NCBI RefSeq assembly: GCF_027853245.1
Contig: NZ_JAPTZM010000006.1
Origin: Atlantibacter subterraneus
Lineage (GTDB): Bacteria > Pseudomonadota > Gammaproteobacteria > Enterobacterales > Enterobacteriaceae
Reading direction: 5' to 3' (one strand)
Length of the DNA stretch: 64,000 nt
Translations under genes and position numbers: made by a program
Shown here: one piece after another, positions 1 through 8,236 of the stretch
Layout: every line of letters starts with the position of its first letter
Numbering within the stretch: the first letter of the stretch is position 1
Notes under the pieces: model-generated
Seen by the model: only the letters and a program-made list of their open reading frames with translations
Told to the model about the DNA's origin: nothing
The model's database searches: none

Positions 1-463
1 CGCAGTCATGCTCGTGGCATGGCGAGAAGACGATTTCCCCGGAGGCGGCGAGCCGCGCGGCGTCATCCAGATCCCGCGCCAGCCCTTCAAACACCAGCGC
101 CCCGGTGACCGCGCCTTTCATTGCGCCGCACATGTTTTCCCAGCTCACCGGCGGCCCGGCGTGCAGGATGGTGTTGCGGGTCATGCCCGGCACCACGTTG
201 ATGGCCTGGTCATAACCCACCAGCACCGGATGAGACTGGACGATCCGCTCCAGCGCCTGGGCGTTGGCGGCGGCAATTTTCTCTGCCAGCTGCGGTACGG
301 CGAGTTGATCCAGGACGCGCACTACTTCAAGATTGCCAAGCCCCGGCGGCGTCCAGTCAAGCTGGGTTACCGCTACGTGCTGCTGCTTTAAATCTTCGCT
401 AAAACGGGCAATCCCGATGTTGATAACATTCAGCGGTTGGCTAAACAGTGTTGGACGGCTCAT
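1..463 (-). CDS. yahG: YahG-like DUF1116 protein, N-terminal part
   Basis: This gene is cut by the window edge: the N-terminal 154 or so codons are present and the rest lies before base 1. The protein starts MSRPTLFSQPLNVINIG and reads on to a CHEHDC motif at the edge. It belongs to the DUF1116 family (YahG/YlbE). Its ATG overlaps the stop codon of yahF as TGATG, so the two are translationally coupled. In E. coli the paralogue YlbE (AllG) was assigned, as I recall, to the oxamate carbamoyltransferase of allantoin degradation together with FdrA and YlbF. The substrate of the Yah set is not established. Identification rests on the sequence and on the complete yahD-E-F-G order. Confidence 0.85.
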   Translation of the reverse strand, partial: MSRPTLFSQPLNVINIGIARFSEDLKQQHVAVTQLDWTPPGLGNLEVVRVLDQLAVPQLAEKIAAANAQALERIVQSHPVLVGYDQAINVVPGMTRNTILHAGPPVSWENMCGAMKGAVTGALVFEGLARDLDDAARLAASGEIVFSPCHEHDC

Positions 464-2004
464 CAGGCATTCTCCCCTTTCCAGACAAATTCACGCGCCA
501 GTAGTCCTGTATTGGTGCTGCTGCTCGCCCAGGTGACCCCGGCGTCGGTCAGCATGTTGCATTGGGCGGCCAGCGACGGCGTATCGAGATCGGTACCCAG
601 TACATAGCCGAGGATCTCCAGATGGCGGCCCGCGTCGGCGGCAATCTGTTTAGCCTGTTTAATGGCGTCAATCATCACCCCCACCGGATCTTCATGCGCG
701 CCGAAGCCGAGCACGAAGTCCATGGCGATCACCCCCACTTCCGGGTCGCGTGCTTCCTGCAGCAGGCGGCTGATGCGGTTGGTCGGGTCGATCATTGGGT
801 GCGGTTTGCCGTTGGTGAAGTCATCATCGCCAAAGTCCAGGAAGGTGTGGGCGATACTCTGATTGACGTCGCGCAGGCGGCGCTGCGGGTCCGGCTGGAT
901 GTTGCTGTAAACGTCGGGGTATTTTTCCAGCGCCGCGAACATCGCCTCATCGCACAGGGTGCCGCCGCAGAACAGCGCGCGGATGTATTTTTGCTGCGGG
1001 TTGAGTTTGGCGCGCACGTCGTGGATCAGCGGCCAGTTCAGCGGGTGCAAATCAATGGAGGACTCATCGACGCCGGTTTGCAGCACCGCCTTCAGGGCGG
1101 CCTCTTTGGTGCCACGCGCGAAAATCAGCCCCGGTTTATCGGCCTGCGGCTCTGCGCCGAGGAAACACACCACCACCGGTTTGGCGCAGGCTTCAGCGCG
1201 GGCTAACACCTTTTGCGCCACCGACGGTGCGGGCGGCTTGGAAATCAGCGCGATGACGTCGGTTTCCGGGTCGTTCTCCAGCATCGCCAGCGCGTCGAGC
1301 ATCATCAGGCCACCGATTTTCTCGCTGAGATCGCGCCCGCCGGTGCCGATCAGCTGCGATACGCCGCCGCCGAAATCGTGAATGCGCACGCTCAGCTCCT
1401 GGCTGCCGGTCCCCGAGGCGCCGATAATGCCAATACGCCCACGGCGCACCGCATTGGCAAAGCACAGTCCCGCGCCGTTGATGATAGCGGTGCCGCAGTC
1501 CGGCCCCATCATCAGCAGGCCTTTTTCATGGGCCAGGGTTTTTAACGCCAGCTCGTCGTCAAGGGAGACGTTGTCAGAAAACAGCATTACGTTAAGATCG
1601 TTTTCCAGCGCCTGGCGCGCTTCCCGCGCCGCAAATGCGCCATTGACGGAAATCACCGCCAGGTTGCTGTCCGGCAGATGCTGGCGGGCAGAATTGAGCG
1701 TAGCGTAGCGCGCTTCGTGGCTGCCGTTGGTCTCTTTACGGATAAACAGCGCTTCGATAGCCGCCAGCGAGGCGTCGTTCGCCGCCTCATCGCCCTTAAT
1801 CACAATCATCAAGTCGCCGTTTTTCGCCGCTTCCAGTTCCGGCGTCAGCAGATCAAGGTTACGCAACACCCCTTTGTTCATTTCGGTTGCCATCGCCACA
1901 AACGCCTGCTCCACGCCATCAAGCTGGTTAGCTTTGGTTGAAATCGACATAAGCGACACGGAATCAAAATAGGTGTTCTTTTTAATCACGATCCTGGTTG
2001 ACAT
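463..2004 (-). CDS. yahF: FdrA-family protein YahF
   Basis: A 513-residue protein of the FdrA family, which has a succinyl-CoA-ligase-like fold. The segment GIIGASGTGSQELS followed by GTGGRDLSEKIGG is the nucleotide or CoA-binding glycine-rich region, and GPDCGTAIING precedes it. FdrA (AllF) is the partner of the DUF1116 and DUF2877 proteins in the oxamate carbamoyltransferase of E. coli, from memory. YahF is its paralogue with unproven substrate. An ATG lies 12 bases further upstream, but the chosen start (2002-2004) directly follows GGAGGAGAAT and gives the MSxxIVIKxNTYFDSVSLMS N-terminus of E. coli YahF. The start lies inside the end of yahE by 23 bases. It is not a succinyl-CoA synthetase, since the rest of that complex is absent. 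Confidence 0.9.
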   Translation of the reverse strand: MSTRIVIKKNTYFDSVSLMSISTKANQLDGVEQAFVAMATEMNKGVLRNLDLLTPELEAAKNGDLMIVIKGDEAANDASLAAIEALFIRKETNGSHEARYATLNSARQHLPDSNLAVISVNGAFAAREARQALENDLNVMLFSDNVSLDDELALKTLAHEKGLLMMGPDCGTAIINGAGLCFANAVRRGRIGIIGASGTGSQELSVRIHDFGGGVSQLIGTGGRDLSEKIGGLMMLDALAMLENDPETDVIALISKPPAPSVAQKVLARAEACAKPVVVCFLGAEPQADKPGLIFARGTKEAALKAVLQTGVDESSIDLHPLNWPLIHDVRAKLNPQQKYIRALFCGGTLCDEAMFAALEKYPDVYSNIQPDPQRRLRDVNQSIAHTFLDFGDDDFTNGKPHPMIDPTNRISRLLQEARDPEVGVIAMDFVLGFGAHEDPVGVMIDAIKQAKQIAADAGRHLEILGYVLGTDLDTPSLAAQCNMLTDAGVTWASSSTNTGLLAREFVWKGENA

Positions 2005-2911
2005 ATTCTCCTCCAAAATATTGCGTCAATAGCAGGGCGTCGGCCATGCCGTACAGCATGTCGCATCCTGAGCTTGACCCTATTTTCATGACGCCCTGAA
2101 TTTCACGTTGAATATCGCCGCGACTTTCCAGGGTTAATTTTTTAATTAATAAATAAATCACTTCGCGATAGCGTTGGTGAATAGCCTGATTCAGGGTCAG
2201 CGCGCTGAGCGGCGTGGTTTGCTGATGATATTTATTAAGCCAGCGGGAAAAATCGTCCTGAAAACGCCCGCACGGATTGCCGTTAATAAATAAAATCGCA
2301 CTCAGCCCCACCAAATAATCATCGCCGCCCGGCGTCAATCCAATGCCTAAGCCTAATAACTGCTGAAATGCCGCTTCACTGTGTGATTTATCGCGACGTT
2401 TTAATCCGTCGGTTAATTTTCCGCGCGCGTCGGTTAATTGCTTTGCCAGCTGCCGGTAAAAAATATTATCGGCGCAATAATGAAATAATGACGCGTTTTG
2501 CGGAATGGTCTGGTAAATGGTTGTTGCCAGCGTTTCGCCCTGGTGCTGTTGGCAAAACGCGCTTAATGCTTCACTTTTCCAGCAGAGTTTTTCCGGCTGC
2601 CACGTCTGGCACGTTCGAAAATCAATCCGCATTCGCTGGCCGATCCTCAGCCAGTTTCCCTGCCAGTAAACCGGGTCGCCGGGTTGCAACAGCCCTGCAA
2701 AGGTCGATAACGCTAACCGGCAGCTGTTCGGCGCGTTATCGCTGCCCGCCGACAGCAGAGTGAAACGCTGTAAACCCTGCGGGCAAACAAGATTGACGGC
2801 TTTATCGAAACATTGCTCCACGCGCCCGCTGAAGACCGACGGCTGTAGAAACTGGCTGTCCGCCGAAAGCGCCGTGAACGTCTGCCAGCCAGCCGACGCA
2901 AAAGGGTTCAC
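1982..2911 (-). CDS. yahE: DUF2877 protein YahE
   Basis: A 309-residue soluble protein of the DUF2877 family (YahE, and YlbF/AllH in the allantoin locus). The family signature GLTPGGDD is at residues 191-198. Translation starts at GTG (2909-2911) after GGGAGG. The gene lies 12 bases after yahD and overlaps yahF, so yahD-E-F-G is one transcription unit. By family it should be the third subunit or accessory protein of an FdrA-type carbamoyltransferase. That is inference from the allantoin set, and the reaction of the Yah proteins is unknown. It is slightly longer than the E. coli protein (about 287 residues). Confidence 0.85.
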   Translation of the reverse strand: MNPFASAGWQTFTALSADSQFLQPSVFSGRVEQCFDKAVNLVCPQGLQRFTLLSAGSDNAPNSCRLALSTFAGLLQPGDPVYWQGNWLRIGQRMRIDFRTCQTWQPEKLCWKSEALSAFCQQHQGETLATTIYQTIPQNASLFHYCADNIFYRQLAKQLTDARGKLTDGLKRRDKSHSEAAFQQLLGLGIGLTPGGDDYLVGLSAILFINGNPCGRFQDDFSRWLNKYHQQTTPLSALTLNQAIHQRYREVIYLLIKKLTLESRGDIQREIQGVMKIGSSSGCDMLYGMADALLLTQYFGGEYVNQDRD

Positions 2912-2923
2912 GCGGGCCTCCCG

Positions 2924-3529
2924 TCAGGCGCCCGCGTTAACCAGCAACTGGGCGATGGCGTCATAGCCTTTTTCACGCGCCAGTTCGAGAGGCGTTTTGC
3001 CGTATTTATCGGTCATATGCGGGTTCGCGCCGTGGTCCAGCAGCAGCTTAACAATTTCCTGCTGCTTTTCGCCGCCATCGTTAAGTACGATGGCTTCCAG
3101 TAATGGCGTCCAGCCGACAAAGTTGGTGTGATTAAAATTAATTTCGGTTTTGGTTAATAATTCCCGGACAATTTCCACATGGCCTTTTTCACTGGCCGGG
3201 GTAATTCCCACGCCGCCGAAACGGGTCAGACGATTTAAATCAGGGTTGGCAGGTAATACAATGCGCAGCAGGGTTAAATCATTATTCAGGCAGCTTAACA
3301 GGAACGGGTTAAAACAGGTTTCGTCTTGCTTATCGATATCCGCGCCGGCAGAAATTAAAAACGATACCGCCTCATATTGTTTATTCAGGCTGGCAAGAGT
3401 AATTGCCGTTCTTCCCTGGCGGTTAGTGCAATTAATATCAACACCGTTTTCCAGGCAGGCTTTAAGGGCATTGACATCCCCCTGCTGGGCGGCAAGCAAA
3501 AATTCGCTAATCAGTTCATTCTGAGACAT
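2924..3529 (-). CDS. yahD: Ankyrin-repeat protein YahD
   Basis: A 201-residue protein built almost wholly of ankyrin repeats. Successive units are visible: GDVNALKACLENGVDINCTN, GRTAITLASLNKQYEAVSFLISAGADID, a divergent unit, GHVEIVRELL, WTPLLEAIVLNDGG and YGKTPLELAREKGYDAIAQLL. It has no signal peptide or membrane segment, so it should be cytoplasmic and act through protein contacts. Length and position (first gene of the unit, before DUF2877-FdrA-DUF1116 genes) match E. coli YahD. Its role with the putative carbamoyltransferase is unknown. A scaffold or regulatory subunit is the simple guess. Confidence 0.9.
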   Translation of the reverse strand: MSQNELISEFLLAAQQGDVNALKACLENGVDINCTNRQGRTAITLASLNKQYEAVSFLISAGADIDKQDETCFNPFLLSCLNNDLTLLRIVLPANPDLNRLTRFGGVGITPASEKGHVEIVRELLTKTEINFNHTNFVGWTPLLEAIVLNDGGEKQQEIVKLLLDHGANPHMTDKYGKTPLELAREKGYDAIAQLLVNAGA

Positions 3530-3896
3530 AGGGTTCTCCCTGTCAGGGCCAGCAGAAATTATGTATTTCGCTCTGGCTAATCATTGGATGTTTACTGATT
3601 CTGAGAATAGCAATACTGCCCGGTGAATAACATCCGTTTGAAATGCATTCATCGGAAGGGGATAGATTGTTGAATAAATTTTGATAATCGAGCTATTGTG
3701 TGCGGCAGCGCACCGTTTGAGCGTGCCGCGCTCACATTTTGAACGCATAAATGGAAGGCTGAGAGGCAGTTTCAGCTCTCTCGATGAGAAGCGTTTTCAT
3801 TAAATACTGAAAACGTGAAGCCGGGCAGGTTTATTGTAACAACAGTGTTAAATTGTATTCAAAACTGACGTCGCGTCGCTGATAAGGAAAATCGTC
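3530..3896. promoter_or_regulatory. Divergent yahD / yahB control region
   Basis: A 367-base intergenic region between two divergent genes, so it must hold the promoters of yahB (+) and of yahDEFG (-). No ORF in it is convincing. It contains a perfect 7-base inverted repeat, CGTTTTC at 3792-3798 and GAAAACG at 3809-3815, with a 10-base AT-rich spacer. That is a plausible operator for the LysR regulator YahB, although assignment to YahB is inference. I could not place -35 and -10 boxes with confidence. In E. coli a small membrane-protein gene, yahC, lies near here; no counterpart is seen. Confidence 0.5.
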
Positions 3897-4826
3897 ATGA
3901 ATTCCATCTTTACCGAAGAGAACCTGCACACCTTCACCATGGCCGCCCGCTACGCCAGTTTCAGCAAGGCTGCGGATGAACTGGGCGTGACGACCTCAGC
4001 GGTGAGTTACACCATCAAGCGCATTGAAACCTATCTTGACGTGGTGCTGTTTGAGCGTAATACCCGCAGCATTGAGCTGACCGAATCGGGGTTTTACTTT
4101 TATCGCAAAGCTATCGATTTGCTGAATGACTTTCACGCGATCAAGCGCGGCATTGACACCATTGCCCAGGGCATTGAAGCCCGGGTGCGGATTTGCATCA
4201 ACCAGCTGCTTTATACGCCGCGCCACACCGCGAAGCTGCTGCAAATCCTCAAAAAGCAGTTCCCGACCTGCCAGATCACCGTTACGACCGAGGTGTACAA
4301 CGGGGTATGGGATTCGATTATTAATAACCAGGCCAATATTGCTATCGGCGCGCCCGATACCCTGCTGGACGGCGGTGGGATTGATTATACGGAAATCGGC
4401 GCGGTGCGCTGGGAGTTCGCCATTGCGCCAACCCACCCGCTGGCGCTGATGCCGGAGCCGATCACTGAAAGCCAGCTGCGGCTGTACCCAAATATCATGG
4501 TGGAAGACACCGCCCACACCATCAATAAAAAAGTCGGCTGGCTGCTGCACGGACAGGAAGCGATTCTGGTGCCGGACTTCAATACCAAATGCCAGTGCCA
4601 GATACTGGGTGAGGGCATCGGCTTTTTACCGGCCTATATGGTGAAAGAGCCCAAAGAGCATGGGCTGCTGGTGACCAAAACGATCCACAACCCGCGCCAG
4701 GATTCGCGAATGCTGCTGGCGACGCAGCACGCCGCCACGGGGCAAGTGACCCAGTGGATCAAAAAGCAGTTTGCCCCGGACGGCGTGCTGACGGCGATTT
4801 ATCAGGATTTGCTGTGGCGCGAGTAA
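3897..4826 (+). CDS. yahB: LysR-type regulator YahB
   Basis: A 309-residue LysR-family transcription factor. The winged helix-turn-helix spans about residues 7-65 (FTMAARYASFSKAADELGVTTSAVSYTIKRIE), followed by the periplasmic-binding-protein-like effector domain. The sequence matches E. coli YahB very closely, for example at CINQLLYTPRHTAKLLQ and PNIMVEDTAHTINKKVGWLL. It is divergent from yahDEFG, the classic arrangement for a LysR protein controlling its neighbour, so it probably regulates that operon in response to an unidentified small molecule. Its stop codon is one base from the stop codon of convergent cobT, with no terminator between them. Confidence 0.93.
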   Translation: MNSIFTEENLHTFTMAARYASFSKAADELGVTTSAVSYTIKRIETYLDVVLFERNTRSIELTESGFYFYRKAIDLLNDFHAIKRGIDTIAQGIEARVRICINQLLYTPRHTAKLLQILKKQFPTCQITVTTEVYNGVWDSIINNQANIAIGAPDTLLDGGGIDYTEIGAVRWEFAIAPTHPLALMPEPITESQLRLYPNIMVEDTAHTINKKVGWLLHGQEAILVPDFNTKCQCQILGEGIGFLPAYMVKEPKEHGLLVTKTIHNPRQDSRMLLATQHAATGQVTQWIKKQFAPDGVLTAIYQDLLWRE

Positions 4827-4827
4827 A

Positions 4828-5874
4828 TCATAATTCGATATTGCTCTCTGCCAGAGTGCCCATCCCGGTATAAATTGCGCAGGCGGCGTCCACCAGCTGC
4901 ATCGCCAGCGCCGCGCCGCTGCCTTCGCCGAGGCGCATTCCCATATGCAGATACGGCTCAAGACCCAGCGCGTTTAACGCAATGGTCGCGCCCTTTTCCG
5001 CCGAGAAATGCGACGGGATCAGATAAGGTTTTACCCCGGGCGCGATTTTGCAGGCCGCCAGCGCCGCCGCGTAAGACAGGAAGCCGTCCAGCACCACCGG
5101 CAAACCGCAGCGCGCCGCGCCGAGGATAGTGCCGGTCATCCCCAGCAGGTCAAATCCGCCGACTTTTGCCAGCACGTCCACACCGTCGCTGGCATCCGGC
5201 TGGTTCAGCGCAATCGCCTGCTGCACTACCGCCACCTTATGGGCGATTTTGTCCGCCGGGAAGTTGGCACCAAGACCCACCACATCGGCAGGAGACGCAT
5301 CGGCCAGTACGCTGACCATCGCCGCTGCCGGGGTGGTATTCGCCATGCCCAGTTCGCCCACGCCAAACACCTTCACGCCGCGCTCCGCCAGCTCGCAGGT
5401 ATGGGTAATCACGCTAACCAGCAGCGCGTTCGCTACCTGGCGCGACATCGCAGGCTCACGGGCGATATTGCCGCTGCCGCGCGCTACTTTCAGGCTGAAG
5501 ATCCCCGGCAGCGGATCGCTGTCGATGCCGATATCAATCACATGCACTTCCGCCCCTGCCTGTTTCGCCAGTACGCACACGCCGGTGTTATTGCGCAGCA
5601 TGTTCATCGCCTGGATGGCGGTCACCACCTTCGGCGAAATGGTCACTTGCTCGTCATAAACGCCGTGGTCGGCGCACATCACCAGAATGGCTTTTTTTGC
5701 CTGCTGCGGCTTGCCGTAAAACCCCGGCATCCCGGCCAGCTGCACCGCCAGGCTTTCCAGCCGGCCCAGGCTTCCCGGCGGCTTCAGCAGGCCATCAAGA
5801 TGGGTTTGCGCCTGGCGCATGGCGTTATCGTCAAGAGGGGGGATTGCGTTAATCAGTGAGGCCAGTGTTTGCAT
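4828..5874 (-). CDS. cobT: Nicotinate-nucleotide-dimethylbenzimidazole phosphoribosyltransferase CobT
   Basis: A 348-residue enzyme that activates the lower-ligand base: nicotinate mononucleotide plus 5,6-dimethylbenzimidazole gives alpha-ribazole 5'-phosphate for cobalamin nucleotide-loop assembly. Visible family motifs are KPPGSLGRLE near residue 31, the GELGMANTTPAAAM segment, and MRLGEGSGA near the C-terminus, which carries the conserved catalytic glutamate. Length agrees with the family (about 350-360). It is the last gene of the unit cbiB-cobS-cobT, 11 bases after cobS. It converges with yahB at a one-base gap. Confidence 0.95.
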   Translation of the reverse strand: MQTLASLINAIPPLDDNAMRQAQTHLDGLLKPPGSLGRLESLAVQLAGMPGFYGKPQQAKKAILVMCADHGVYDEQVTISPKVVTAIQAMNMLRNNTGVCVLAKQAGAEVHVIDIGIDSDPLPGIFSLKVARGSGNIAREPAMSRQVANALLVSVITHTCELAERGVKVFGVGELGMANTTPAAAMVSVLADASPADVVGLGANFPADKIAHKVAVVQQAIALNQPDASDGVDVLAKVGGFDLLGMTGTILGAARCGLPVVLDGFLSYAAALAACKIAPGVKPYLIPSHFSAEKGATIALNALGLEPYLHMGMRLGEGSGAALAMQLVDAACAIYTGMGTLAESNIEL

Positions 5875-5885
5875 GTGTGTGCTCG

Positions 5886-6626
5886 TTATAAAAGGGCAAT
5901 AAGAAAAATGACTTCGCCCAGCTCAATGGCTGCGCCAAGGGTGTCGCCGGTCTGGCCGCGCAGGGTGCGTTTGATGGCAAAACCGATCAGCGCGATGGCA
6001 ACGGTGGTAATAAGCCACGCCAGCAGGCCGCCGCCGGGAAGCAGAACCAGGCACAGCACTGCGCTGGTCGCCAGCGTTATCGCGGTTTGCGCCAGCGTGA
6101 CTTTGCCGATAAAGATATTGCCGAGGCCGTTGTCGCGGGCGTAGCGCTGGCGATACATCAACAGCACCACCGCGCCGCGCCCTACCACGCTTGCCAGAAT
6201 CAGCACCGGCAGCATCGAGTAACCGCGCAGCGCCAGTTCGTTCACCACCAGCACTTTCGCCAGCAAGACAAAAATCAGCCCCAGCCCGCCGTGAGTGCCA
6301 AGGCGGCTGTCGCGCATAATCTCCAGCTTTTTCTCGCGGATACGGGCAGAGAACAATCCGTCGCAGGTATCCGCCAGGCCATCCAGATGAAAGCCGCCGG
6401 TCAGCAGCGCCAGCGCCAGCACGTAAAACAGCGCGGCCAGCGGCGTACCGCACCAGGGGGCGAGCAGCATAAACACCGCGGCGGCAATCGCGCCGAGCAC
6501 CAGACCCACCCACGGGAAAACCACAATGCCGCGCGAATACTGGTCCAGCTCCAGCCCCTGCGACCAGCGGTAAGGCACCGGCAGGCGGCTCATGAAAGCG
6601 AGGGTGGCAAAAAAGGTCCGTATCAT
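5886..6626 (-). CDS. cobS: Cobalamin synthase CobS
   Basis: A 246-residue integral membrane enzyme that joins adenosylcobinamide-GDP and alpha-ribazole(-phosphate) into adenosylcobalamin(-phosphate). The acidic metal-binding segment GFHLDGLADTCDGLFSA and the following MRDSRLGTHG are typical of CobS. Several hydrophobic helices follow. It lies 24 bases after cbiB and 11 before cobT. Its substrate adenosylcobinamide-GDP requires CobU, whose gene is normally first in the enterobacterial cobUST group but is not in this window. Confidence 0.95.
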   Translation of the reverse strand: MIRTFFATLAFMSRLPVPYRWSQGLELDQYSRGIVVFPWVGLVLGAIAAAVFMLLAPWCGTPLAALFYVLALALLTGGFHLDGLADTCDGLFSARIREKKLEIMRDSRLGTHGGLGLIFVLLAKVLVVNELALRGYSMLPVLILASVVGRGAVVLLMYRQRYARDNGLGNIFIGKVTLAQTAITLATSAVLCLVLLPGGGLLAWLITTVAIALIGFAIKRTLRGQTGDTLGAAIELGEVIFLIALL

Positions 6627-6650
6627 TTTCTCTCCAGGATGCCTGAACAG

Positions 6651-7598
6651 TTAAAACAAGAGATAAAGCAGGCTGAATAACGCCAGCGCCAGCAGCGACG
6701 CAACGTTCATCAGGCGAATCGTCGCCGGGATGTCGTCAACGCTCACTTCGCGCGTCGCATCGCCGATCCAGGGTTTCTCGACCCGTTGGCCAAAATAATC
6801 ATTGGGTCCGCCAAGCCTGATCCCCAGCGCGCCTGCTACCGTGGCTTCCGGCCAGGCACAGTTGGGGCTGCTGTGATTGCGGCGGTCGCGCCAGCCAGTG
6901 CGTAGCGCGGATTGATAATCATTGCCACACAACGCAGCCGCCAGCGCCAGCAGCAGCCAGCTGATACGCGCCGGAATAAAATTGGCGATGTCATCCATAC
7001 GCGCCGACACCATGCCTATCGCCCGGTATTTTTCATGCTTATAGCCGACCATCGAATCGAGGGTATTTACCGCTTTGTAGGCCATTGCCAGCGGCGCGCC
7101 GCCCAGCAGCAGGAAAAACAGCGGCGCAATTACCCCATCGACGCTGTTTTCAGCCACGGTTTCCACCACCGCGCGGGTGAGTTGCGGCGGCTGAAGTTGA
7201 GAGGTATCGCGCCCGACGATCCATGACAGTTTTTCACGGCTCTGGGCCAGATCCCCTGCCCGCAGTGGTTTTTCCACTTCGCGCGCGGCATCGCCCAGGC
7301 AGCGCCCGGCCAGCAGGGTGTAGATCATCCAGATTTCCAGCGCCACGCCCAGCCATGCGTTTAGCCCGTACGCCAGCGCCAGTATGCCCCAGGACAGCAC
7401 CCAGGTTGCGCCCACCACAATCAGCCACAGCAATGCGCCGCCCAGCGTCAGGGACAGATCGCTACGGCAGACGCGGCGCACGGCGCGCTGCACCAGATTA
7501 ATAACCTTGCCGATTACGCGGATGGGATGCGGCCAGTGTTGCGGATCGCCAAGCCAACAATCGAGCAGCCAGGCTGCCCACCAGATGAAAAGCGTCAT
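6651..7598 (-). CDS. cbiB: Adenosylcobinamide-phosphate synthase CbiB
   Basis: A 315-residue membrane protein of the CbiB/CobD family, which attaches (R)-1-amino-2-propanol phosphate to adenosylcobyric acid to form adenosylcobinamide phosphate. Recognisable segments are LLDCWLGDPQHWPHPIRVIG at the N-terminus, VAENSVDGVIAPLFF, and NTLDSMVGYK in the middle, with several transmembrane helices. It is the first gene of a cbiB-cobS-cobT unit. E. coli K-12 lacks cbiB and has cobU at this place. The usual home of cbiB is the cbi/cob synthesis cluster, so its position next to cobS-cobT is notable. Confidence 0.93.
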   Translation of the reverse strand: MTLFIWWAAWLLDCWLGDPQHWPHPIRVIGKVINLVQRAVRRVCRSDLSLTLGGALLWLIVVGATWVLSWGILALAYGLNAWLGVALEIWMIYTLLAGRCLGDAAREVEKPLRAGDLAQSREKLSWIVGRDTSQLQPPQLTRAVVETVAENSVDGVIAPLFFLLLGGAPLAMAYKAVNTLDSMVGYKHEKYRAIGMVSARMDDIANFIPARISWLLLALAAALCGNDYQSALRTGWRDRRNHSSPNCAWPEATVAGALGIRLGGPNDYFGQRVEKPWIGDATREVSVDDIPATIRLMNVASLLALALFSLLYLLF

Positions 7599-7697
7599 CA
7601 GGATTTCCCGTCGCGCCAGTGATAAGTGAGTAGAGGAAGTTGGGTTTCAGTTACCCGGAGCCGTGGGATACGCGCCCCGGTTGACTAACGCAGAATG

Positions 7698-7729
7698 AAA
7701 AACGGCGGCATGGATAACCCTTGCCGCCG
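7698..7729 (-). terminator. Intrinsic terminator of yeeX
   Basis: On the minus strand an 8-base stem, CGGCGGCA paired with TGCCGCCG (7722-7729 and 7703-7710), is followed by five T. It begins 10 bases past the yeeX stop codon and separates yeeX from the cbiB unit. The 99 bases left between it and cbiB must hold the cbiB promoter. I see no clear cobalamin riboswitch there. Confidence 0.85.
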
Positions 7730-7739
7730 TCTTACTGAA

Positions 7740-8072
7740 TCATTCTTTGATGTCAGGTACTTTCAGTTCGCCCATGACCTTGAGCTTTTTGGAGATCTCA
7801 CGACGCTCTTTAGACAGCTCGGCGTTTTTGATGATGTAGTCATCCACGCGATCTTCATAGTCGGTTTTCATGCTGGCGATGATGCCCTGAATGGCTTCAA
7901 TGCTCATACCTGGCTTGATGTAATCGCTCAGGTTGTCGAGCAGCAGCACGCGTTTCTGGTTGTCACGGATCTTCTTCTCTACGTCCTGAATTTCGCGTTG
8001 CAGTTTGTTTTTACGACGGAACAAACGCACGAACTCCAGTACGTCCTGGAATGAAGGTTTGCCATTTTCCAT
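7740..8072 (-). CDS. yeeX: Conserved protein YeeX (UPF0265)
   Basis: A 110-residue, highly charged, mostly helical protein with coiled-coil character (FRRKNKLQREIQDVEKKIRDN). It is nearly identical to E. coli YeeX over its whole length, a widely conserved enterobacterial protein of unknown function. A longer reading frame extends 66 bases upstream. The start at 8070-8072 was chosen because AGGGGTG precedes it at normal spacing and because E. coli YeeX begins there. It is a single-gene unit with its own terminator. Confidence 0.92.
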   Translation of the reverse strand: MENGKPSFQDVLEFVRLFRRKNKLQREIQDVEKKIRDNQKRVLLLDNLSDYIKPGMSIEAIQGIIASMKTDYEDRVDDYIIKNAELSKERREISKKLKVMGELKVPDIKE

Positions 8073-8236
8073 ATTTACACCCCTGATAATTGAGACTCTG
8101 ATTCGTTCACAAGCCGCAGCGTCAAACATAACCGGCAACGGCTGCGCATGACAACGGTTAATACCCTACCCTAATCATACGCTGAATTCCTGCTGAATCG
8201 AAACCAGCAATATATCCATGCTGTTTCGTATGGTTT

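Noticed and set aside
562..1206. Long plus-strand frame over yahF
   Set aside because: It is the opposite-strand shadow of a GC-rich gene, with no family resemblance and no ribosome site. The same applies to long frames opposite cobT, cobS, yeeA, hisG, hisB, wcaC and wcaJ.
7599..7697. Possible cobalamin riboswitch before cbiB
   Set aside because: The expected B12-box features could not be aligned on the minus strand. A faint resemblance exists only on the plus strand, where no gene follows, so I do not call it.
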